Position numbers and translations under genes: made by a program | Assembly: GCF_039907765.1 (NCBI RefSeq) | Contig: NZ_JARDJI010000003.1 | Coordinates: forward strand, 248,001-312,000 | Direction of reading: 5' to 3' | DNA from: Aminobacter sp039907765 | GTDB lineage: Bacteria; Pseudomonadota; Alphaproteobacteria; Rhizobiales; Rhizobiaceae | Length of the DNA stretch: 64,000 nt | Shown here: one piece after another, positions 27,287-34,769 of the stretch | Position numbering within the stretch: position 1 is the first letter of the stretch | Layout of the letters: every line of letters begins with the position of its first letter | The notes under the pieces: model-generated | Seen by the model: only the letters and a program-made list of their open reading frames with translations | What the model was told of the DNA's origin: nothing | Databases searched by the model: none

Positions 27287-28564
27287 ATGTTTTACCAGCT
27301 CTATGAATCGACGCATGCGGCCCTGCAGCCGGCGCGTGCCTATGCCGATGCCGTGCGGCTCTTCTACTCGAACCCGCTCAACCCGTTCGCGCACATGCCG
27401 CTCGGCCGCTCGGTAGCGGCGATGGCCGAATTGTTCGAGCGCACGACGAGGCGCTACGGCAAGCCGCAATTCGACCTCGACAAGACGGTTGTCGACTGGA
27501 AGCCGGCTGCCGTGACCGAGCGTATCGTCTGGTCGCGGCCCTTCTGCAAGCTGATCCATTTCGAGCGCGCCCTGCCCGCGGGACGCCGCCCCGACCCCAA
27601 GCTCCTGATCGTGGCGCCGATGTCCGGCCACTATGCGACGCTTCTGCGCGGCACCGTGGAAGCGATGCTGCCGCATGCCGACGTCTACATCACCGACTGG
27701 ACCGATGCCCGGATGGTGCCGGTGAGCGAAGGCAAGTTCGACCTCGACGACTACATCGACTACGTCATCGACATGTTCCACATGCTCGGGCCGGACACGC
27801 ATGTGATGGGCGTTTGCCAGCCCTCCGTGCCGGTCCTGGCCGCGGTGGCGGTCATGGAGGCCCGCGGCGACCGCTTTGCTCCGGCGACCATGACGCTGAT
27901 GGGCGGGCCCATCGACACGCGCCGCAACCCCACCGCGGTGAACCTGCTGGCCGAGAAGAAGGACATCGACTGGTTCCGCGACAACGTCATCACGCAGGTG
28001 CCGTGGCCGGCGCCGGGCTTCTCCCGGGACGTCTATCCGGGCTTCCTGCAGCTTTCGGGCTTCATGACCATGAATCTCGACCGCCACATCATCGCCCACA
28101 AGGACTTCTTCATGCACCTGGTGAAGAACGATGGCGACAGCGCCGAGAAGCACCGGGACTTCTACGACGAATATCTGGCGGTGATGGACCTGACCGCCGA
28201 ATTCTACCTGCAAACGGTGGAGACCGTGTTCATGCGTCACTCGCTCCCCAAGGGCGAGATGACCCATCGGGGGCAGCCGGTCGACCTGGCGGCGATCCGC
28301 AACGTCGCGCTGTTCACGGTCGAGGGCGAAAACGACGACATCTCGGGCCTGGGCCAGACGCAGGCCGCGCACGACCTGTGCATCAACATCCCCGACGAGA
28401 TGAAGGCGCACTACATGCAGCCGGCCGTGGGCCACTACGGCGTCTTCAACGGCTCGCGCTTCCGCGCCGAGATCGTGCCGCGTATCGTCGACTTCATGGC
28501 GAGCTACGGCGCGGCCGCGCGCAAGAACGCCAAGCCGAGGCTGGTTCGCGAAGCCAAGGCCTGA
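27287..28564 (+). CDS. phaZ: Intracellular polyhydroxyalkanoate depolymerase
   Basis: About 425 residues, the usual size of the intracellular PhaZ family that mobilises poly-3-hydroxybutyrate granules. Alpha/beta-hydrolase with DVYITDWTDARMVP before the nucleophile, and a lipase-like box GVCQPSVP with Cys in place of Ser, as known for this family. C-terminal GHYGVFNGSRF contains the catalytic His, and the Asp lies in TVEGENDDISG. ATG 27287 follows GGATGGGA and gives the normal MFYQLYEST start; ATG 27269 is in frame. Monocistronic. Confidence 0.93.
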   Translation: MFYQLYESTHAALQPARAYADAVRLFYSNPLNPFAHMPLGRSVAAMAELFERTTRRYGKPQFDLDKTVVDWKPAAVTERIVWSRPFCKLIHFERALPAGRRPDPKLLIVAPMSGHYATLLRGTVEAMLPHADVYITDWTDARMVPVSEGKFDLDDYIDYVIDMFHMLGPDTHVMGVCQPSVPVLAAVAVMEARGDRFAPATMTLMGGPIDTRRNPTAVNLLAEKKDIDWFRDNVITQVPWPAPGFSRDVYPGFLQLSGFMTMNLDRHIIAHKDFFMHLVKNDGDSAEKHRDFYDEYLAVMDLTAEFYLQTVETVFMRHSLPKGEMTHRGQPVDLAAIRNVALFTVEGENDDISGLGQTQAAHDLCINIPDEMKAHYMQPAVGHYGVFNGSRFRAEIVPRIVDFMASYGAAARKNAKPRLVREAKA

Positions 28565-28578
28565 GCCGACCACGCCCA

Positions 28579-28682
28579 GAGCGTTTCCGCTATTCCACGA
28601 ATGGCGGAAACGCTCCATATCCTTGGTTTGACGCAATTCCGGACGGAAAACCGCTCCGCACTTTTTCTGGACTTGCTCTGAG
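28579..28682. repeat. Rhizobial mosaic intergenic repeat, copy A
   Basis: Begins with a perfect 12-bp inverted repeat GAGCGTTTCCGC/GCGGAAACGCTC (28579-28590, 28604-28615), followed by a segment with CAATTCCGGACGGAAAACCG and a TTTTCTGGA-TTGCTC end. The same right half occurs at 29606-29685. Such modules are abundant between genes in Mesorhizobium-type genomes. Confidence 0.7.
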
Positions 28683-28817
28683 TTTTCCACAGCGAGGCCC
28701 GGCGCCCGATCGCCGGGCCTTGGCGTTTCTGTTGCACAATAGTCGCGCCACGGCCGCCCCGGTAACCATGTCTGCAAACTGTTTCGGGCTCCGATTGACT
28801 CCCGATGCCCCTCGACC

Positions 28818-28833
28818 TTAACGTTTTGTTAAC
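28818..28833. promoter_or_regulatory. CtrA box upstream of BTLCP gene
   Basis: TTAA-N7-TTAAC, the full alphaproteobacterial CtrA consensus, reads TTAACGTTTTGTTAAC at 28818-28833. It ends 23 bases before the ATG of the next gene. It is also a partial palindrome of GTTAAC half sites. Confidence 0.65.
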
Positions 28834-28856
28834 GATACGAAGGGGCGAGCGGGGCA

Positions 28857-29483
28857 ATGATTTCCGCAGCAGGCGTGCGGTGCGCGGCAGTGCGTGCCGG
28901 AGTTATGGTAGGCATGGCGGCCGTGGCCCTGCTGTCTGGCGGCGAGGCGAACGCGGCCCAGCCGATGGTGACGGGGGGACTGACCTCGCAGCCCATCGGC
29001 CACTACGATTTCTGCCGCATCAACCCGGCCGAATGCTCGATCAAAGAGCGTGACTCCGGCCCCGAGCAGATGAACGGCGACCTGTGGCGCAAGCTCGTCG
29101 CCATCAATGTGGCCGTCAACGCCGCGATCAAGCCGATGAACGATATCGACATCTACGGCCGCGACGAGTTCTGGACCTATCCCGAAAATGGCCAGGGCGA
29201 CTGCGAGGACTATGTGCTCGAGAAGCGCCGCACGCTCAGCCAGGAAGGCGTGTCGCTGTCCAACCTCTTGATCACGGTCGTGCGCAAGCCGGACGGCGAA
29301 GGGCATGCAGTGCTGACCGTGCGGACCACCAAGGGCGACTTCGTGCTCGACAACCTGACGGACCTGGTGCGCCAGTGGGACGAGACGGGATACCGCTTCC
29401 TCAAGCGGCAGTCGACCGAGAACACGGGCCGCTGGGTATCCATCCGCGAAGGCCAGGCAACCTTGGTCGGTTCGGTCAAGTAG
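28857..29483 (+). CDS. Transglutaminase-like periplasmic cysteine peptidase (BTLCP)
   Basis: 208 residues. Signal peptide (about 1-33, ending GGEANAAQ). Catalytic triad of the BTLCP family is visible: Cys in GQGDCEDYVLEKR (about residue 121), His in GEGHAVLTVR and Asp in FVLDNLTD. The best-known member, LapG of Pseudomonas, cleaves a surface adhesin, but many rhizobial BTLCP proteins have no known substrate. The upstream CtrA box suggests cell-cycle-timed expression. Confidence 0.9.
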   Translation: MISAAGVRCAAVRAGVMVGMAAVALLSGGEANAAQPMVTGGLTSQPIGHYDFCRINPAECSIKERDSGPEQMNGDLWRKLVAINVAVNAAIKPMNDIDIYGRDEFWTYPENGQGDCEDYVLEKRRTLSQEGVSLSNLLITVVRKPDGEGHAVLTVRTTKGDFVLDNLTDLVRQWDETGYRFLKRQSTENTGRWVSIREGQATLVGSVK

Positions 29484-29585
29484 GCTCGGCAGCTTCCTTT
29501 CTGTGTGCGAAGGCCGCCGTGGGCGGATAGCCCAGGCTCCGACGCCTGCGCATGCGGGCAGGCGCGCGACCGCGTCCGGACCATA

Positions 29586-29691
29586 GCATCTCCGCTTTTC
29601 TTCGAAACGCGGAAACGCTCCATCTCTTTGTTTTTGCGCAATTCCGGACGGAAAACCGCTGCGCGCTTTTCCTGGAATTGCTCCAGGTCTC
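29586..29691. repeat. Rhizobial mosaic intergenic repeat, copy B
   Basis: Shares with the copy at 28579 the order GGAAACGCTCCAT, GCAATTCCGGACGGAAAACC, and a CTTTTCCTGGAATTGCTC end; the left arm is degenerate (TCCGCTTTTC). It occupies most of the 311-base gap 29484-29794, in which no gene is seen. Confidence 0.7.
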
Positions 29692-29794
29692 GCTGGCTTC
29701 AACCTTCGGCTCCGGCACCTCGCCGGAGCATGGCCCGATCAACGCTGCAGGGTACACAAGCCCTTCGCGACAAGCTGACTGCGACCGGCGCAAG

Positions 29795-31327
29795 TCACGC
29801 CGCCTGCGCCATCCGCTCCGAAGCGATGCGGTATGAGATCGCCTCGGCCAGGTGGATGCGGCCCACGCCGTCGCTGCCGTCGAGATCGGCGAGCGTACGC
29901 GCGACCTTGAGTACCCGGTGATAGGCGCGGGCCGAGAAGCCGAGCTTCTCGCTCGCATCCCTGAGCAGCGCCAGCCCGCCGGCATCGGGGACGGCGATAT
30001 CCTCGATCAGGCCGGCAGAGCACTGAGCGTTGGTCGTGGCGTTCGTCGCACCGAGCCTCTCCAGGCGCTCCCGCTGCACGGCACGGGCACGGGCGACGCG
30101 CACCGCCACCTGCGTGCTCGCTTCCGATCTGGCGCCACGGATGAGGTCGGTGGCAGAAACCGCCGGAACTTCGATGCGCAGGTCGATGCGGTCGAGCAGC
30201 GGGCCGGAAATGCGCGCCTGGTAATCGGCCTGGCAGCGCGCGCCGCGCAGGCAGCGATAGCCCGGCTCGCCCGCCATGCCGCAGCGGCACGGATTCATGG
30301 CGGCGACGAGCTGGATGCGGGCAGGGTAGGTGACGCGGTGGTTGACGCGCGCGATCATGCATTCGCCGGTCTCGAGCGGCTGGCGCAGCGAATCGAGAAC
30401 CTGCGGCGAGAACTCGGGAAGCTCGTCCAGGAACAGCACGCCGTGATGAGCAAGCGAAACCTCGCCGGGGCGGGCGCGCAGCCCGCCGCCGACCATCGCC
30501 GCCATTGAGGCCGAGTGATGCGGTGCCCGGAACGGCCGGCGGTCGGTGAGCCGTCCCTCGGCCAGTTCACCCGCCACCGAAGCGATCATCGACACTTCGA
30601 GCAGTTCCCTGGGCGACAGCGGCGGCAGGATCGACGGCAGGCGCGCCGCCAGCATTGACTTGCCGGCGCCCGGAGGACCGACCATCAGGAGATTGTGCCC
30701 GCCGGCCGCCGCCACCTCGAGCGCGCGCCTGGCGGTCTCCTGGCCTTTGATATCCGCTAAATCCGGCAACCCGGCCGACGGCGCGCGGATGCCCGGCTCG
30801 GGTCGCGACAGCACCTGCGTGCCACGAAAATGGTTGGCCAGGGCAATCAGGCTGCGCGGCGCGAGAATGTCGATGTCGGTCCCTGCCCATGCCGCTTCCG
30901 GCCCGCACGCCGAGGGGCAGATCAGGCCCTTGCCCTCGGAGTTTGCTCCGATCGCGGCCGGCAGCGCGCCGGCCACCGGCGCTATGGTGCCATCAAGCGA
31001 AAGCTCGCCCAACACGATGTAGGCAGCAAGCGCGTCGCCCGGCACGGCCCCCAGCGCAGCCATCAGGCCGAGGGCGATGGGCAGGTCATAGTGGCTGCCT
31101 TCCTTGGGCAGATCCGCCGGCGCGAGGTTGACCGTCACCTTCTTGGGCGGCATCGATAGCCCCGATGCATGCAGCGCCGCCTGCACGCGCTCCCGGCTCT
31201 CCGCCACGGCCTTGTCGGGAAGGCCGACGATCTGCATGCCGGCCTTGCCCGGTGCGACCATCACCTGCACATCGACCGGAACCGCCTCGATGCCCTGGAA
31301 CGCGACCGTGCGAACCCGTGAAACCAT
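29795..31327 (-). CDS. comM: YifB/ComM family AAA+ ATPase (Mg-chelatase-like)
   Basis: 510 residues: N-terminal Lon-protease-like fold domain (VPVDVQVMVAPGKAGMQIVG...), AAA+ core with Walker A VGPPGAGKSML near residue 215 and Walker B LFLDELPEF, zinc-like Cys cluster (PCRCGMAGEPGYRCLRGARC) and C-terminal Mg-chelatase domain. ComM is a branch-migration helicase helping integrate transformed DNA in Vibrio. ATG 31327 follows GGGAGGGC. A LexA box lies 94 bases upstream, so it is probably an SOS gene here. Confidence 0.93.
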   Translation of the reverse strand: MVSRVRTVAFQGIEAVPVDVQVMVAPGKAGMQIVGLPDKAVAESRERVQAALHASGLSMPPKKVTVNLAPADLPKEGSHYDLPIALGLMAALGAVPGDALAAYIVLGELSLDGTIAPVAGALPAAIGANSEGKGLICPSACGPEAAWAGTDIDILAPRSLIALANHFRGTQVLSRPEPGIRAPSAGLPDLADIKGQETARRALEVAAAGGHNLLMVGPPGAGKSMLAARLPSILPPLSPRELLEVSMIASVAGELAEGRLTDRRPFRAPHHSASMAAMVGGGLRARPGEVSLAHHGVLFLDELPEFSPQVLDSLRQPLETGECMIARVNHRVTYPARIQLVAAMNPCRCGMAGEPGYRCLRGARCQADYQARISGPLLDRIDLRIEVPAVSATDLIRGARSEASTQVAVRVARARAVQRERLERLGATNATTNAQCSAGLIEDIAVPDAGGLALLRDASEKLGFSARAYHRVLKVARTLADLDGSDGVGRIHLAEAISYRIASERMAQAA

Positions 31328-31672
31328 GCTGCCCTCCCGTTCGATGGATGAGCGTGGCCCTGCCCCAGGCACACGGCCATATCCTTTCTTCAGACAAGCA
31401 TAAAAAATTATCCAAGACAAGAACATTTATAGAACAAACGGAAACACCGCCTGGAATGCTTGAGCTGCGACTTTCCCTCTCCAGCCGATTTTCAACAGCG
31501 CTCGCTGTCAAGCTGAGATCAGGAAGGACAACTTGAGAGGTCCCAGGATCAATTTTGTCGGCACCGCGCGCCGCGCCACGATAGTCTTTGCGGCAGGGGG
31601 GTCGTGCCAGGAATGCGCATCCGGCACCGCCGATCCGGCCGGTCCGTGGCCCAGCACGCCGTGGAAGCGCCG
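31328..31672. other. Intergenic region with SOS promoter of comM
   Basis: 345 gene-free bases. The AT-rich part (about 31400-31440) holds the LexA box and probably the comM promoter. The remainder, toward the oxidoreductase gene end, shows no recognisable gene or repeat. Confidence 0.4.
31421..31435. promoter_or_regulatory. LexA (SOS) box of comM
   Basis: GAAC-ATTTATA-GAAC is an exact match to the rhizobial/alphaproteobacterial LexA site GAAC-N7-GAAC (GTTC-N7-GTTC on the comM strand). It lies in the AT-rich promoter region of comM. Confidence 0.7.
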
Positions 31673-32659
31673 CTACACAGTCTCCCAGCCGTCGTGCTCG
31701 CCGGCGCGGAAGATGGCGTCGATGACCTTCTGGTTGAGCACCGACTCTTCCAGCGAGAATACGCGGTCCTTACCGCCCTGCGCCGCGCGCACGAAGGCCT
31801 CGACCTCGAGCCTGTACTGCTGCGTGCCGGGAAAGCGGAACACGGTGGCCTCGGTGTGGCCGGCATTGTGCAGTTCGACGCGGTGATGCTCGTAGAGCCC
31901 GGCATTGAAGGGCGAGCGCACTTCGATGAAGCCCTTGTCGCCGTGAAAGACCATCAGCTGGCGGTTGGCGAGTTGGGTGGACAGGTAGAAGGACAGCTCG
32001 AACTCGCCGAAATCGGCGCGCACGCTCGAATAGATGTCGGTACCGAACTTTTTGTCGCGCTCGATGCTGGCCTGCACGCGCAGGGGCTCCCTGCCGGTCG
32101 AGAACCGCGTCGTCACGGTTGGGTAGACGCCGATGTCGGGCAGGGCGCCGCCGCCGAGATCGAGCTTGTTGCGCATGTTGTCGGGGTCAACGTTGAAATA
32201 GGAGAACGCGCCCTGGACGTGGCGCAGCCTGCCGATGGTGCCCGAGGCGATCAGGTCGCGCACCTTGTGCCATTGGGGGTGGTAGGTGACCATGAAGGCT
32301 TCGGACACGACCACCTTGCTGCGGTCGCGGATGGCGATCAGCGGCGCGATGTCGTCTGCCTTCAGCGCCAGCGGCTTTTCGACCAGCACATGCCTGCCGG
32401 CCTCGGCTGCCCTGGCCGCCCATTCGAGATGCTGCGAGGTGGGCAGAGGGATGTAGACGCCGTCGACCGCATCCGAAGCGAGCAGGTCCTCGTAGGAGCC
32501 GAAGGCGTGGCGAGCACCGAAACGGTCGGCGAGCGCCCTGGCCTTGCCGAGATCGCGGCTGGCGACCGCCGCGACCACGCCGTTGTCGGAATCGGCGATC
32601 GCCGGCAGGACATGGTCGCGTCCGATCTTGGCGGTGGATAGTACGCCCCAACGAAACAT
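31673..32659 (-). CDS. Gfo/Idh/MocA family oxidoreductase
   Basis: 328 residues. N-terminal NAD(P)-binding Rossmann half with WGVLSTAKIGRDHVLPAI and the catalytic-lysine motif VEKPLAL near residue 95; the C-terminal half is the alpha/beta dimerisation domain with GGGALPDIGVYP. The family covers oxidation of inositols, sugars and related compounds; substrate unknown. ATG 32659 has GGAGG before it; an upstream in-frame ATG adds 8 residues without homology. Confidence 0.9.
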   Translation of the reverse strand: MFRWGVLSTAKIGRDHVLPAIADSDNGVVAAVASRDLGKARALADRFGARHAFGSYEDLLASDAVDGVYIPLPTSQHLEWAARAAEAGRHVLVEKPLALKADDIAPLIAIRDRSKVVVSEAFMVTYHPQWHKVRDLIASGTIGRLRHVQGAFSYFNVDPDNMRNKLDLGGGALPDIGVYPTVTTRFSTGREPLRVQASIERDKKFGTDIYSSVRADFGEFELSFYLSTQLANRQLMVFHGDKGFIEVRSPFNAGLYEHHRVELHNAGHTEATVFRFPGTQQYRLEVEAFVRAAQGGKDRVFSLEESVLNQKVIDAIFRAGEHDGWETV

Positions 32660-32761
32660 CTGGCCTCCACGACTGGCTGGCAATGCGATCGGCCGTCACG
32701 GCCGCGCCCGATGTTGGCCGATGCGGCTGCCAAATTCCAGTGGAGATTCGGCTAAGGCCAA

Positions 32762-33340
32762 TCAGCTGCGGCGGCCGGTGAACTCCATGTCGAAGGCGAC
32801 GATGTTCGAATAGATCGGCGTACCGACATCCATCTGGTAGCGCGAGCGCAGCACCTTGCCGCTGACATGGAAGCGGATCTGGCGACCATTGAGGCTCTGC
32901 AGCTCGGCCTGGAATTTCTCGGTGAACGTGCGTCCCCTGGCGGTGAGGCGACCGGTGATCATCGCGGTGTTTTCGCCGGTGCGCGTCACGCTGGTCGAGC
33001 GGAAGACGATTTCCTGCTCGTTGGTCGTATCGAAGACCGCATCCGACTTGAGGAAGGCATCGACGCGGCCCTCACCGGTACCGACGCTGTCGGGGAAGAT
33101 GGTCAGGTCCACGCGCGACCGCCCGATGTCGCCGCCGTCGATACGGATGGAGCCCTTGAAACGGCCGAAGGCGCCGTTCAGTCCGCCGCCGCCAACCTTA
33201 CCGATGGCAAAACGGATGGCCGAACCGTCGGCGGAAATGGCGTAGCGCCCGGCGGCATCGGAAAGTGCCACCGCCCCGGCGCTCCCGACGACGCTGATGA
33301 CGGCGAGGAATGCTGCAAGCCCCAAGCGTGTTGTGATCAT
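32762..33340 (-). CDS. YceI-like periplasmic lipocalin-fold protein
   Basis: 192 residues with signal peptide (about 1-27, TTRLGLAAFLAVISVVGSAG) and a YceI beta-barrel (YAISADGSAIRFAIGKVGGG...DGGDIGRSRVDLTI...). YceI proteins bind isoprenoid lipids such as polyprenyl chains; they often sit next to cytochrome b561 genes, as here. Start at ATG 33340 chosen for the signal peptide. Confidence 0.88.
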   Translation of the reverse strand: MITTRLGLAAFLAVISVVGSAGAVALSDAAGRYAISADGSAIRFAIGKVGGGGLNGAFGRFKGSIRIDGGDIGRSRVDLTIFPDSVGTGEGRVDAFLKSDAVFDTTNEQEIVFRSTSVTRTGENTAMITGRLTARGRTFTEKFQAELQSLNGRQIRFHVSGKVLRSRYQMDVGTPIYSNIVAFDMEFTGRRS

Positions 33341-33409
33341 TGCCTCGGCACTCCCTGTCGGTGCGGCTAGATCCAACCGCACAGGCAGTGAACGAATCTC
33401 GTGCCGCCG

Positions 33410-33988
33410 CTATTCCGGACCGTGGTCCCCGCGGCCGAGCGAAGGCGAGATCATCCTCGCCATGACCGCGTCGCGCAACCAGAAATGATGCCGCAGGGCC
33501 GCCAGGAAATGCAGCGCCACCAGGGCCATGCCGAGATAGGCGAGCCAGCGGTGGCCGAAGATCCAGAAGGTCTCGGCCTGCTCGGAAACGCCGAGAGGCA
33601 GATGCGGCATGACGAACAGGTTGAACGGCATCGAGGGGATTTCGAGCACAGAGACCGATACCAGCACCCAGCCGGACAGCGGCACGACGAGTTGCGCGGC
33701 GTAAAGCGCAAGGTGGACGGCAGGCGCTGCCTTGCGTTCCATCGCCCCGACCTCGGCCGGCAGCTCCGGCCTGGCATTGCCGAGACGCCAGCCGATGCGG
33801 ATCAGCACCAGCCCGAGCAGCAGGAAGCCGAAGGACTTGTGCAGCTGGATCAGCTCGAAGGAGGTGCGCTGGCTGGCCACTCGGATCATCGCCAGGCCGA
33901 GCGCGAACTGGCCGATGAAGACCAGTGCGACGAGCCAGTGGAAGACGATCGCGGCCCAGCCATAGCGGGTAGTGGTGTTGCGCAGCAT
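33410..33988 (-). CDS. Cytochrome b561 family protein
   Basis: 192-residue inner-membrane diheme cytochrome with four transmembrane helices (about residues 12-34, 47-64, 83-106, 143-167). Histidine ligands lie in VFHWLVAL, LHKSFGF and the FGHRWLAY...ALHFLAAL region. Probably donates or accepts quinone-level electrons; in rhizobia it is often paired with YceI, as here. ATG 33988 has GGAGG 8 bases before it. Confidence 0.9.
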   Translation of the reverse strand: MLRNTTTRYGWAAIVFHWLVALVFIGQFALGLAMIRVASQRTSFELIQLHKSFGFLLLGLVLIRIGWRLGNARPELPAEVGAMERKAAPAVHLALYAAQLVVPLSGWVLVSVSVLEIPSMPFNLFVMPHLPLGVSEQAETFWIFGHRWLAYLGMALVALHFLAALRHHFWLRDAVMARMISPSLGRGDHGPE

Positions 33989-34045
33989 CGACGGCACCTC
34001 CGTGGCACAACGAATCTGCCACGGATTTCGTCCCGGGACAGCAGC

Positions 34046-34645
34046 CTACCAGTCGACGACGGTCACCTCGGGCCACATCTCTCTGGCACGCCGGCCCTTG
34101 GCCTCGTGGGTGGCGCGGTTGTCGTTGCGGTGGTTGGGCGTGAGCCGGAAGGCGAAGATGTCGTCGAGACCGAAGGGCGCCCAGACCTCTGGCGCGCCGT
34201 CGACGAGGGCGATGCCGACGGCATGCGTCCGCGAGGCGAAATGTTCAAGCGACTCGGCGCTGGATCCCAGCGGCGCGCGCGGCGAGCCGAAATGGTCCTC
34301 GAACCAGAGATGGACGCGGGCCTGGTTGCGGATCTCGACCGGCAGCGGCAGATCCGCAAATGCGTCATTGCCACGGCGGATGACGGCGTCCTCGGCCTCC
34401 CAGGAAAGGTCCGAGCCGTCGAAGTAGAAGAGGTCGATGTCGCGGACGCCGTGACCGACCGGACGGCCGGTCAGATGGTTCCAGACGCTGTTGTAGAGCG
34501 CGCCCGAAACCAGCATCCACTGGGGCAGGCCGAGCGTCTCGGCCGCCGCGAGCGCGGGGCGGACGATCGGATCGGCGAGGAGGATATCGAGCAGAACCTG
34601 CCGCTGGTCTTCGAACGGCAGGCCCTTGTAGCGAAGATGCTCCAT
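34046..34645 (-). CDS. Nucleotidyltransferase family protein (NTP_transf_6-like)
   Basis: 199 residues. The pattern VSGALYNSVWNHLTG followed by GVRDIDLFYFD (two Asp of a nucleotidyltransferase fold) and WFEDHFG...FASRTHAVG matches the DUF925/NTP_transf_6 family. Biological substrate not known. Strong ribosome site GGGGAGGAG before ATG 34645. Confidence 0.82.
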   Translation of the reverse strand: MEHLRYKGLPFEDQRQVLLDILLADPIVRPALAAAETLGLPQWMLVSGALYNSVWNHLTGRPVGHGVRDIDLFYFDGSDLSWEAEDAVIRRGNDAFADLPLPVEIRNQARVHLWFEDHFGSPRAPLGSSAESLEHFASRTHAVGIALVDGAPEVWAPFGLDDIFAFRLTPNHRNDNRATHEAKGRRAREMWPEVTVVDW

Positions 34646-34663
34646 GCTCCTCCCCGAGGGCGG

Positions 34664-34769
34664 CTAGAGCGGCGGACGCCCGAAAAAATCCGGGCTGCCG
34701 CTCTATCCGTTTGTTTTCGCCGCATTTTTGCGACGCCAAGCGATCCCTCTTGGCTGCAAAATGCTCTAG
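34664..34769. repeat. Rhizobial palindromic intergenic repeat
   Basis: Bounded by CTAGAGC at the left (34664) and GCTCTAG at the right (34763). Inside, an AGAGCGGC...GCCGCTCT hairpin with GCCCGAAAAAATCCGGGC core is followed by CGCATTTTTGCGACGCCAAG. It fills the gap between pheT and the nucleotidyltransferase gene and could terminate pheT. Confidence 0.6.
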
